Origin: Erwinia aphidicola
GTDB taxonomy: Bacteria; Pseudomonadota; Gammaproteobacteria; Enterobacterales; Enterobacteriaceae
Assembly: GCF_014773485.1 (NCBI RefSeq)
Contig: NZ_JACXBP010000003.1
Coordinates: 248,001-312,000, forward strand
Direction: 5' to 3'
DNA: 64,000 bases
Within the stretch, counting starts at the first letter, position 1. The number at the start of each line of letters is the position of its first letter. The position numbers and the translations under genes are program-made. Under the pieces are notes generated by a model that was given only the letters and a program-made list of their open reading frames with translations, had not been told where the DNA came from and did no database searches. This document shows, one piece after another, positions 1 to 7,899 of this stretch.

Positions 1-2429
1 GTGCCGCTCAGCTCCTGCGCCACATTCAGCTCTGCCCCCTGCAGAATATTATCCCCGGCGAAGCTGTTGAAGGTGATGGTTGGCTGATTGGCTGGCTGGG
101 CGGCAAAGGTCACCTCGGTATAGGCCGTGCCCTGGTTACCGGCCGCATCGGTTGCCGTCACGGTGACCGGATAGCTGCCGTCAACGAGGGTAGCTTTGCT
201 TTCCGGCGGAACCACCACGCTCCAGTCGCCGGAACCGTTGGTGGTAGTGGTCAGCGTCACGTCGCCAAACTTCACCTGAATAGTGCTGTTGGCTTCCGCC
301 CGACCGCTGATGGTCAGGTTACCCGCCAGTTCAGCGGCGCTGACGTAGCCATCGCCGCTGACGGGGTTAACGCTAACGGCAGGCGGCAGCGTATCCACGT
401 TGAGATTCAGCGGGTCGCTGCTGACCGTGTTGCCATATTTATCGCTGGCCGTTACCGTCAGCGAATTATTCCCCTGCTCAAGCTGCTGCAGCGCGGAAGC
501 CGGAATATTGACGCTCCAGCTGCCGTTCGCGCCCACCGTCGCGGTGTAGGTCTGACCATCCAGCGTCACGGTGACGGTCTGGCCGCCGGTGCTAATGCCG
601 GTCAGCGTCAACGCCTGGCCGACATCGGCGGCGTTGAGTGGGGCATCAGGAATATTCACCTCCAGCCCCGGAGGCTGGGTATCGACATTCACCTGGGTGG
701 TGGTGGTGGTTTTGTTGCCTGCGGGATCGGTGACGGTCACCACCAGCGGCAGCTGCCCTTCAATCGGGGTTGAGACCGCATTGGCGGGCAGAGTGACGCT
801 CCAGCTGCCGTTACTGTTAACCGTGCCGGTGTAGGTGTTGCCGTTGAACGTCACAGTGACGGTTTGGCCCGCCCCGCTCACGCCGGTGTTACCGGTGATG
901 GTCTGACTGCTGCCCGCTTCCGCGCCGCTCAGCACCCCGTCGCCAAACGGCAGATCGATCCCGCCATTTGGCAGCGTGGTGTGGACGTCAACCGTCACGA
1001 CCGTACTGTTCTGCAAAGTGGTGCCGTTGGCCAGCGTGGCGGTCGCCACGATCAGGTTTGAGCCTTGCGGCAGGCTTTGCAGATCGGCAGACGGTACGCT
1101 GATGCTCCAGCTGCCGTTCGCTGCCGTGGTGGTGGTGTAAGCATGGCCGCCGAGGGTGACGGAAATCGCCGTGCCGGCTGGCAGACCGCTGGCCGTACCG
1201 GAAATGGTCAGCGCGCTTTGTGCTTCCGTGGCGTTAAGATAGCCATCGCCGCTGACAGGCGCAGTGATGCTGATGCTGCCGGTGGCATCGGGCTGTACGG
1301 TGAAATTGTGCGTATCGGTCGCCGTCTGACCGCTGGCGTTGGTGACGGTGGCGGAGAGGGTCGCGGTGCCGCTCGCCAGCGCCTGCAGCGCGCTGGCAGG
1401 AACCGAGACGCTCCAGCTGCCGTTGGCCTGCACGCTGGCGGTGTAGGAAACGCCGTTAAGGGTGATGGTGACCGTCTGCCCGGCCTGTACGTTGGTGGTG
1501 GTGCCGCTCAGCAGCTGGCTGGTCTGCTTTTCCGCGCCGTCCAGCACGTTATCCCCGGCAAAAGTGCCGATGGTCAGGGTGGGTACGCCGGGTACCACCG
1601 TTGGCTCAACGGTGAAATTATGCGTGTCGGTCGCCGTCTGGCCGCTGGCGTTGGTGACGGTGGCGGAGAAAGTGGCAGTCCCGCTCGCCAGCGCCTGCAG
1701 CGCGCTGGCAGGCACGGAAACGCTCCAGCTGCCGTTGGCCTGCACCACCGCCGTGTAATTCACGCCGTTAAGCGTGATAGTCACCGTCTGCCCGGCCTGC
1801 ACGTTGGTGGTGGTGCCACTCAGCAGCTGACTGGTCTGCTTTTCGCTGCCGTCAAGAATGTTATCCCCGGCGAAGTTGCCGATAGTCAGCGTCGGCGTGG
1901 TGGCAGGCGGATTTGTGCCGCCGTTGTTGTCATCGCCCCCGCCACCGCCGCCACCGCCCGCTAAGGCGCCGATGCCCACGCCGACTAATCCCAGCGCCCC
2001 GATACCGGCAGCGGTCATCACGCCGTTACCGGCCCCCGTATCAGCCAGCAGCAGCGGTTCAATACTGCCGAGGGATTCATATTGCGGGGTCAGGACCATC
2101 GCGGTCTGTGCATCAAGTTCGTTGGTCACCGGGAACAGCACGTGCTCCGGCCGGTTAACCCCATCGTCAAACACCAGTTCGCTGTGCTCGCCGTCCACAT
2201 CGTCAAAGAAGAACTGCTGATAGCGCACGGTAGTGCCATCTTTCATGTGCAGGATCAGGTCGTTACCCTGGCGTTCGTATTCAGCCACCATCTCGCGCGT
2301 GCCGTGGATTTTCACCACGCTAGGCTGATTGAGGAGAACCGTTTTCGAGGAGCCCGAAGTGGCCTGAGAGAGGATCGTTCCGTCGTCGCGTGAAAGGATT
2401 TCTACGCTGCCATTATTGAGCTGTGCCAT
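1..2429 (-). CDS. Bap/BapA-like giant repeat adhesin, N-terminal part (truncated by window edge)
   Basis: An open frame of 809 codons runs from ATG at 2429 (GAGG eight bases upstream) off the left edge without a stop. A second in-frame ATG at 2435 has poor spacing. Residues 1 to about 130 start MAQLNNGSVEILSRDDGT and look like the prefix domain of Bap-type biofilm proteins, followed by an Ala/Gly-rich segment and a run of glycines (about residue 155-165). Then come Ig-like modules of about 100 residues, marked by repeated NGSWSV motifs whose codons fall near 1721, 1409, 1103, 797, 512 and 219, so six or more modules in view. Modules around 1300-1560 and 1610-1860 are almost identical. Such proteins are normally exported by a type I system through a C-terminal signal, which would lie outside the window. 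Product class is fairly sure; ligand and full length are unknown. Confidence 0.85.
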   Translation of the reverse strand, partial: MAQLNNGSVEILSRDDGTILSQATSGSSKTVLLNQPSVVKIHGTREMVAEYERQGNDLILHMKDGTTVRYQQFFFDDVDGEHSELVFDDGVNRPEHVLFPVTNELDAQTAMVLTPQYESLGSIEPLLLADTGAGNGVMTAAGIGALGLVGVGIGALAGGGGGGGGDDNNGGTNPPATTPTLTIGNFAGDNILDGSEKQTSQLLSGTTTNVQAGQTVTITLNGVNYTAVVQANGSWSVSVPASALQALASGTATFSATVTNASGQTATDTHNFTVEPTVVPGVPTLTIGTFAGDNVLDGAEKQTSQLLSGTTTNVQAGQTVTITLNGVSYTASVQANGSWSVSVPASALQALASGTATLSATVTNASGQTATDTHNFTVQPDATGSISITAPVSGDGYLNATEAQSALTISGTASGLPAGTAISVTLGGHAYTTTTAANGSWSISVPSADLQSLPQGSNLIVATATLANGTTLQNSTVVTVDVHTTLPNGGIDLPFGDGVLSGAEAGSSQTITGNTGVSGAGQTVTVTFNGNTYTGTVNSNGSWSVTLPANAVSTPIEGQLPLVVTVTDPAGNKTTTTTQVNVDTQPPGLEVNIPDAPLNAADVGQALTLTGISTGGQTVTVTLDGQTYTATVGANGSWSVNIPASALQQLEQGNNSLTVTASDKYGNTVSSDPLNLNVDTLPPAVSVNPVSGDGYVSAAELAGNLTISGRAEANSTIQVKFGDVTLTTTTNGSGDWSVVVPPESKATLVDGSYPVTVTATDAAGNQGTAYTEVTFAAQPANQPTITFNSFAGDNILQGAELNVAQELSG
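287..1870 (-). repeat. Tandem Ig-like module repeats inside the adhesin gene
   Basis: The plus strand repeats the element CGCTCCAGCTGCCGTT (reverse of NGSWSV codons) with a spacing of 285, 306, 306 and 312 bases from 512 to 1721; a divergent copy starts at 219. The two copies nearest the gene start also share long runs around the GQTVTITLNG-coding part and the downstream LSGTTTNV-coding part, which points to recent duplication or gene conversion. Confidence 0.85.
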
Positions 2430-3233
2430 GGTCATAACCTCGTGTACACCAGATAACAGGGATTAAGTGTCCAACGCATAAAAGTGAAAATAAATTTCAC
2501 TTTTATGCGTTGGACAAAATTTTGAGCAGTGCCAACTACCGGCAGCGCTTTTCACCTGATGTACGGACGGAGGTTAGTTTCCCCGCGAAAATATAGGACC
2601 AAAACTGGCTAATAGAGACTGTTATTTTGTTAATTTCACTAACAGATATAATTAATAAAGTGAATGTGTTGTTTGATGTTTATTTATCGGAAGGATAAAT
2701 TTATTTAATTACTAATCGTACTCTACAGCTGAGAAGAGCGGCAAAAAATGCCAGATAATTACTATTCAGCTGACAGTAATGATTTGATTTAAATCCAAGA
2801 AAAATCCTAATCAGCAGCGAGAGGAATGGGCAATTCATTACGTCAGAGTGGAGTAAAAACAGGTAATACCGCCCGGTGAGTTTCGCGAAAATTTCATGTT
2901 GATTCGTGACATTCAGCACAAGTTTTATCCAAGACAAACGTCTGGTGAGGAACGGTCATAAAGTCACTGCCAGCAGAATTTTTTTACGCTTTTCCAGTGA
3001 TTTGGCTTAAGGAGTGATCCCCGTCACGCTTTCCAGGACTCCTCTGGAAATTTGCCCTTAAGCGACAATTCTGATTAACAGCCGCATTTTTTCAGGTTAT
3101 TAACTCCTCTACCCTAATCTAGCTGGATTGGTGCCAGCGCTTTTAACCTCATTCCGCCAGGGTTTAGCTTCTTAAAACAGGTCAGATGTGGTAAAAATTG
3201 GGGCTAATTTTTGTGGCTGGCAATAGGGATAAA
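2430..3233. promoter_or_regulatory. AT-rich 0.8-kb intergenic region upstream of adhesin and MFS gene
   Basis: This spacer separates the leftward adhesin gene from the rightward transporter gene and must hold both promoters. It is visibly richer in A+T than its flanks, especially 2580-2720. It contains the perfect inverted repeat at 2468-2516. Short open frames inside it (for example 2701-2937 on the minus strand) have no convincing ribosome site or recognisable product. I could not assign specific operators. Confidence 0.5.
2468..2516. repeat. Perfect 22-bp inverted repeat with 5-base loop in the adhesin leader
   Basis: The arm TGTCCAACGCATAAAAGTGA (2468-2487, continuing AA to 2489) is repeated exactly in reverse complement at 2495-2516, with ATAAA between. 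It lies 39 bases upstream of the adhesin start codon. There is no T tract on either side typical of a terminator. Confidence 0.95.
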
Positions 3234-4388
3234 ATGACGACAGTGGATGCGCAAGCCTCTGATACTCAAGCGCGAGCAGTACAGCGCGCAACGCGAATAG
3301 CGTTTTTGATCGCCGGTATCGGGATGGCGTCGTGGGCCCCGCTGGTCCCCTACGCTAAACAGCGTGCTCAGCTGAGTGACGGCTCACTCGGTACCCTGCT
3401 GCTGTGCCTGGGTTTAGGCTCACTGATCGCCATGCCGCTCACCGGCGTGCTGGTCGGCCGCTTCGGCTGCAAGCGGGTGATGGCCACCGGAAGTGCTCTA
3501 CTGCTGGTCCTGCTGCCTCTGCTGGCATCGCTCTCAACGCCCCTCTCGCTGGGGCTGACGCTGATGGTATTTGGTGCTGCGATCGGGTTAATCGACGTGG
3601 CGATGAATATCCAGGCCGTGGAGGTCGAAAAGGCCGCAGATAAGGCCATGATGTCGGGCTTTCATGGCTTTTTCAGCGCGGGGGGGATAGTCGGTGCCGG
3701 TCTGGTCAGCGCGGCCCTCGCCCTTGGCGCCAGTCCGTTAGTTGGCGTGCTGTTTATCGATTTATTACTGGTCCTGCTGTGGCTGGGCTGCCAGCGTCAC
3801 CTGATGAACCAGCGCCTGCACCAGCCGGATACACCGCTGTTTGTGATGCCGCGTGGCTGGGTACTGTTCCTCGGAGTGATGTGCTTTATTCTGTTTTTAA
3901 CCGAAGGCGCAATCCTCGACTGGGGGGCGCTGTTCCTCAACCAGGCGCGTGACTTGCCTGCCGCTCAGGCCGGGCTGGGCTATGCGGTATTCTCGGTGGC
4001 GATGACCATTGGCCGCTTAACCGGCGACCGAATCGTTAACTATTTTGGCCGCACCGCGACGCTATTCTGCGGCACGCTCTGCGCCGCCGCCGGGATGCTG
4101 CTGGCGGTGTTGGTGCCGAGTACGCTGGTGACGCTGTTGGGTTTTATGCTGATCGGTTTTGGTGGTGCCAATGCCGTACCGATTATGTTCACCGCTGCGG
4201 GTAAACAGCAGGTGATGCCGGTCAATCTGGCGATTTCGGCCATGACAACCATCGGTTATGCAGGTATTCTGGCAGGCCCGGCTTTAGTCGGATTTATCTC
4301 ACAGTTGTCCAGCCTGTCGGTGGCCTTCAGTGCCATTGCCGCGCTGCTTTTAGTCGTGGCTGCCAGCGCCCGACTGATTACACGTTAA
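3234..4388 (+). CDS. MFS transporter, YbjJ-like
   Basis: A 384-residue hydrophobic protein with the pattern of a 12-helix major facilitator superfamily member of the inner membrane. Motifs shared with E. coli YbjJ, from memory, include MASWAPLVPYAK near the first helix, NIQAVEVEK and HGFFSAGGIVGAG in the first half, and TEGAILDWGALFL, MTIGRLTGDR and TTIGYAGILAGPALVG in the second. Start chosen at ATG 3234 with AGGG five bases upstream; a longer TTG start at 3198 is possible but less likely. The stop is only 15 bases before rcsD with no terminator between, so read-through into rcsD is possible. Substrate unknown. Confidence 0.85.
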   Translation: MTTVDAQASDTQARAVQRATRIAFLIAGIGMASWAPLVPYAKQRAQLSDGSLGTLLLCLGLGSLIAMPLTGVLVGRFGCKRVMATGSALLLVLLPLLASLSTPLSLGLTLMVFGAAIGLIDVAMNIQAVEVEKAADKAMMSGFHGFFSAGGIVGAGLVSAALALGASPLVGVLFIDLLLVLLWLGCQRHLMNQRLHQPDTPLFVMPRGWVLFLGVMCFILFLTEGAILDWGALFLNQARDLPAAQAGLGYAVFSVAMTIGRLTGDRIVNYFGRTATLFCGTLCAAAGMLLAVLVPSTLVTLLGFMLIGFGGANAVPIMFTAAGKQQVMPVNLAISAMTTIGYAGILAGPALVGFISQLSSLSVAFSAIAALLLVVAASARLITR

Positions 4389-4403
4389 CTGGGGTTTCAT
4401 TGC

Positions 4404-7064
4404 ATGTTGCCATATAAATTTCCGCTGACATCCGGCAATGTTACGCGCTTTTTTGTGATGTTTATCGTGGTGCTGCTTCTGGCATCAGGATTTATGATCC
4501 ACAACGCGGTAAACGCCTGGTTGACGGAAAAACGTTATGCGATGGCGGATATCACCCATGCCATGCAAAAGCGCATTGATACCTATCGCTTCGCCACCTG
4601 GCAGATCTATGAAAACCTGGCGGCCAGCGCGGCCGGTATGCCATCGAACAGTCTGCAGGAAACGCGCCTGCGCCCGGACGTCTACTATCTGGAAAAAACC
4701 CGTCGTAAAACCGAAGCGCTGATTTTTGGTTCTCACGATAGCGGCACGCTGGATATGACCCTGCGCATGAGCAACTACCTTGATACGCTGTGGGGCGCGG
4801 AAAACAGCACCTGGTCGATGTACTTTTTGAACGGCCAGGATAACAGCATGATCCTGGTCTCTACCCTGCCGCTGAAGGATATGGCCACGCGCTACAAAGA
4901 GAGCGCCATCAGCAATATCGTTGAGGCACGCCGCGCGGAGATGCTGCAGCAGGCCAACGCCCTGGACGAGCGAGAGAGCTTCTCGCCGCTGCGCCGCTTC
5001 AGCTGGCAGAACGACCACTACTTTACGGTACGCACCACTTTTAATCAGCCGGGTCATCTGGCAACCGTGGTGGCGTTTGACCTGCCGGTGAATGACCTGG
5101 TCCCGCTCAATATGCCGCTGGAAAACTTCCAGTTGAAGCAGGATGCCGCACCGGTGGCGGAAGGGGATGACAATCAGGACAGCAACGGCAGCACGCGCAT
5201 TGACTGGGTTAACCCGAATATTGAAATTGCCGCTTCGCTGGCCAGCACCCCGCTACAGCTGGTTTATCGCGTACCGATCACCGGCCTGGTCATTGATACC
5301 CTGCACAATCTGCTGTGGCCGCTGCTGGCAAACCTCGCGCTGCTGATCATGTCGCTGGCTGGGCTGTTTTTGCTGCGCCAGCAGTCGCTGCGCCCGAGCG
5401 AGAATCAGAGCGCAGAGCTGGAGTCACTGCGCCTGCTGAACGAAGAGATTGTTGGCACGCTGCCAGTCGGTCTGCTGGTGTATGACTTCGCCAACAACCG
5501 CACGATTATCAGTAACAAGATTGCCGAACATCTGCTGCCGCATCTTAACCTGCAAAAGATTATCAATATGTCCGATCAGCATCAGGGCGTGTTGCAGGCC
5601 ACGGTGAACAACGAAGTGTATGAGATCCGCCATGCGCGCAGCGTCATCTCTCCGCATACCCAGCTGTTTATGATGCGCGATCAGGACCGGGAATTACTGG
5701 TCAACAAGAAGCTGCAGAAAGCGCAGCAGGTGCTGGATAAAAACCACCAGTCGCGTCAGCAGCTGTTACAGAACCTGGGTCATGCCCTGCAGCGCCCGCT
5801 GCATGATGTTATCGGCCGTTTGCAGTCGCTCGGGGCGGAACACCAGCCTGAGCAGCTCGAAGATTCGCTGGAGGCGTCAAAGGCTCTGAGCCGCCTGGTG
5901 GATGATATCGTGCTGCTGAACCAGCTGGAAACTCTCGACTGGGCGCCGGACGCCTGCAGCTTCAGCCTGCAAACCCTGCTGGATGAGCTGGCGGTAGAGA
6001 TCCTGCCGATAATGCGCCGCAAAGGGTTGACGCTGATGATTAACAACACCCTTAGCAGCGATGAGATGCGTTTCGGTGACCGCCGGGCCATTGCTAAAAT
6101 TCTCTCAACGCTGGTGCATTACGCGGTGACCACCACCACCTGGGGCCGCGTCAGCATCACCATCAGCGCACCGCCAGAGCGCGCCGACCGCCTGTCGATT
6201 GAGATTGTCGATACCGGCGCGGGGCTGTCCGCCGATGAGATGGCAAATACCGATTTCCCGTTCCTCGGAGAGACGCACCAGGATCGTTTTGGTCAAGCAT
6301 CCGGTATGGCCTTCTTCCTCTGCAAGCAGCTGTGTAAACAGCTTGGCGGGCATTTGGACATTGCGGCGCGCCCGGACATTGGCTCGCGCTACAGTATTCA
6401 GCTACACGCCCCGCTGGAGCCGCAGCAGGATCAGGAAGAGAAACTGCTGGAAGGGGTTAACGCCCTGATTGATATTACCGTTGATGACGTGCGTAAAATC
6501 GTGGTGCATCAACTGGAAAACTGGGGCGCGAACTGCATTACGCCAGACGAGCGCTTCTCCGGCCAGGAACATGATGTGCTGGTGACTGACGATCCACAGC
6601 GTTTAACGCCATGGTCGCTACTGCTCACGGATGATGAACCCGGTTTCAGCCAGCTGGCTGCAAATCAGTACCGCGTGAACTTCAATATCAGCAGTGCGAT
6701 GCAGGATGCGCTGCTGACATTGATTGAACAACAGCTTGCCCGGGACGAGTTGACTGACGAAAATATGGACCCGCAGGATACGGCTCAACTTTTCGCCAGT
6801 GGCTATTTCCAGCTTTTCGTTGATACAGTACCAGATGATGTAAAGAGGCTGTATAATGAAGCCGCAGACAGGGATTACAGTGCGCTGGCTCAGACCGCAC
6901 ACCGGCTGAAAGGCGTGTTTGCCATGTTAAATTTGCTACCCGGCAAGCAGCTTTGTGAAACGTTAGAACTGCACATTAAAGAATGTGACGATTCAAACAT
7001 TAAAAATACCACCAGTGAAGTTGACACTTACGTCGATGAACTGCTGCAGCAAGGTAACCAATAA
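4404..7064 (+). CDS. rcsD: RcsD phosphotransfer protein of the Rcs phosphorelay
   Basis: 886 residues, close to the 890 of E. coli RcsD. The protein has an N-terminal membrane helix (about residues 12-34), a periplasmic region, a second helix (about 300-322), a degenerate histidine-kinase-like region lacking a usable phospho-acceptor in NLGHALQRPLHD, an ATPase-like part, and a C-terminal Hpt domain. The phospho-accepting histidine is H833 in the motif HRLKGVFAML. RcsD passes phosphate from the RcsC receiver to RcsB at the inner membrane. It lies one base upstream of rcsB, so the two are surely co-transcribed, and it faces rcsC. Start ATG at 4404 gives the expected N-terminus. Confidence 0.97.
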   Translation: MLPYKFPLTSGNVTRFFVMFIVVLLLASGFMIHNAVNAWLTEKRYAMADITHAMQKRIDTYRFATWQIYENLAASAAGMPSNSLQETRLRPDVYYLEKTRRKTEALIFGSHDSGTLDMTLRMSNYLDTLWGAENSTWSMYFLNGQDNSMILVSTLPLKDMATRYKESAISNIVEARRAEMLQQANALDERESFSPLRRFSWQNDHYFTVRTTFNQPGHLATVVAFDLPVNDLVPLNMPLENFQLKQDAAPVAEGDDNQDSNGSTRIDWVNPNIEIAASLASTPLQLVYRVPITGLVIDTLHNLLWPLLANLALLIMSLAGLFLLRQQSLRPSENQSAELESLRLLNEEIVGTLPVGLLVYDFANNRTIISNKIAEHLLPHLNLQKIINMSDQHQGVLQATVNNEVYEIRHARSVISPHTQLFMMRDQDRELLVNKKLQKAQQVLDKNHQSRQQLLQNLGHALQRPLHDVIGRLQSLGAEHQPEQLEDSLEASKALSRLVDDIVLLNQLETLDWAPDACSFSLQTLLDELAVEILPIMRRKGLTLMINNTLSSDEMRFGDRRAIAKILSTLVHYAVTTTTWGRVSITISAPPERADRLSIEIVDTGAGLSADEMANTDFPFLGETHQDRFGQASGMAFFLCKQLCKQLGGHLDIAARPDIGSRYSIQLHAPLEPQQDQEEKLLEGVNALIDITVDDVRKIVVHQLENWGANCITPDERFSGQEHDVLVTDDPQRLTPWSLLLTDDEPGFSQLAANQYRVNFNISSAMQDALLTLIEQQLARDELTDENMDPQDTAQLFASGYFQLFVDTVPDDVKRLYNEAADRDYSALAQTAHRLKGVFAMLNLLPGKQLCETLELHIKECDDSNIKNTTSEVDTYVDELLQQGNQ

Positions 7065-7065
7065 T

Positions 7066-7713
7066 ATGAATAACCTGAATGTCATTATTGCCGACGACCA
7101 TCCTATTGTTCTGTTCGGCATTCGTAAGTCGCTTGAGCAGATTGAATGGGTCAACGTTGTAGGCGAATTTGAAGACTCCACGGCCTTAGTTAACAGCCTG
7201 CCTAAGCTTGATGCGAACGTGCTGATCACCGACCTTTCTATGCCAGGTGAGAAATATGGCGACGGTATTACGCTGATTAAATACATCAAGCGTCACTATC
7301 CCGACCTGTCGATTATTGTTCTGACCATGAACAATAACCCGGCGATCCTGAGCGCGGTACTGGACCTGGATATCGAAGGTATTGTCCTGAAGCAGGGTGC
7401 ACCAACCGACCTGCCGAAAGCGCTGGCAGCCTTGCAGAAGGGTAAGAAATATACTCCGGATAGCGTGGCAAAACTGCTGGAGAAAATCAGCGCGGGTGGC
7501 TACGGTGACAAACGTCTGTCGCCGAAAGAGAGCGAAGTATTACGCCTGTTTGCTGAAGGTTTCCTGGTGACTGAAATTGCCAAGAAGCTGAACCGCAGTA
7601 TTAAAACCATCAGTAGCCAGAAGAAATCAGCGATGATGAAGCTGGGTGTTGATAACGATATTGCCCTGCTGAACTATCTCTCTTCAGTGAGCATGTCTCC
7701 TTCCGTAGATTAA
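7066..7713 (+). CDS. rcsB: RcsB response regulator
   Basis: 215 residues, almost identical to E. coli RcsB. Receiver domain residues 1-125 with acidic pocket D10-D11 and phospho-acceptor D56 in ITDLSMPG, then a NarL/FixJ-type helix-turn-helix (about 148-210, LSPKESEVLRLFAEG and VTEIAKKLNRSIKTISSQKK). Phosphorylated RcsB, alone or with RcsA, GadE or other partners, controls capsule, motility and envelope-stress genes; in plant-associated relatives it controls exopolysaccharide. Start ATG at 7066, one base after the rcsD stop; an upstream in-frame start at 6985 would overlap rcsD and is not supported by homology. Followed by palindromic repeats separating it from convergent rcsC. Confidence 0.98.
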   Translation: MNNLNVIIADDHPIVLFGIRKSLEQIEWVNVVGEFEDSTALVNSLPKLDANVLITDLSMPGEKYGDGITLIKYIKRHYPDLSIIVLTMNNNPAILSAVLDLDIEGIVLKQGAPTDLPKALAALQKGKKYTPDSVAKLLEKISAGGYGDKRLSPKESEVLRLFAEGFLVTEIAKKLNRSIKTISSQKKSAMMKLGVDNDIALLNYLSSVSMSPSVD

Positions 7714-7730
7714 GCCAATATTCACCTGGC

Positions 7731-7895
7731 GGGTCGACCGGAAAAAATGGTCGACCCCTACGAGGAAATGTGCAACGGGTCGACCGGAAAAATGGCCGAC
7801 CCCTACGAGGGAATGTGTAACGGGTCGACCGGAAAAATGGCCGCCCCCTACATGGGAATTTGTAGGGGCTGACCTTCTTTTCCGGTCAGCCCTTA
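7731..7895. repeat. Three tandem 45-bp palindromic units plus a related inverted hairpin between rcsB and rcsC
   Basis: Units start at 7731, 7777 and 7822, each beginning GGGTCGACCGGAAAAA and followed by GG(T/C)CG(A/C)CCCCTAC so that each folds into a hairpin. They are followed at 7861-7895 by a GTAGGGGCTGACC...GGTCAGCCC hairpin of the same general family. Since the neighbouring genes converge here, the hairpins may act as terminators or mRNA 3' stabilisers. Related elements recur at 20045, 21529, 57597 and 63012. Confidence 0.85.
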
Positions 7896-7899
7896 CTAC

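Noticed and set aside
2468-2516. Possible invertible promoter switch
   Set aside because: Only five bases lie between the arms, too few for a site-specific inversion, and no recombinase gene is visible.
2701-2937. 78-codon minus-strand frame in the AT-rich spacer
   Set aside because: No convincing ribosome site, no recognisable product, and such frames arise easily in AT-rich DNA.
7731-7895. Possible CRISPR array from three 45-bp units
   Set aside because: The units are contiguous palindromes with no variable spacers, only three copies, and no cas genes nearby.
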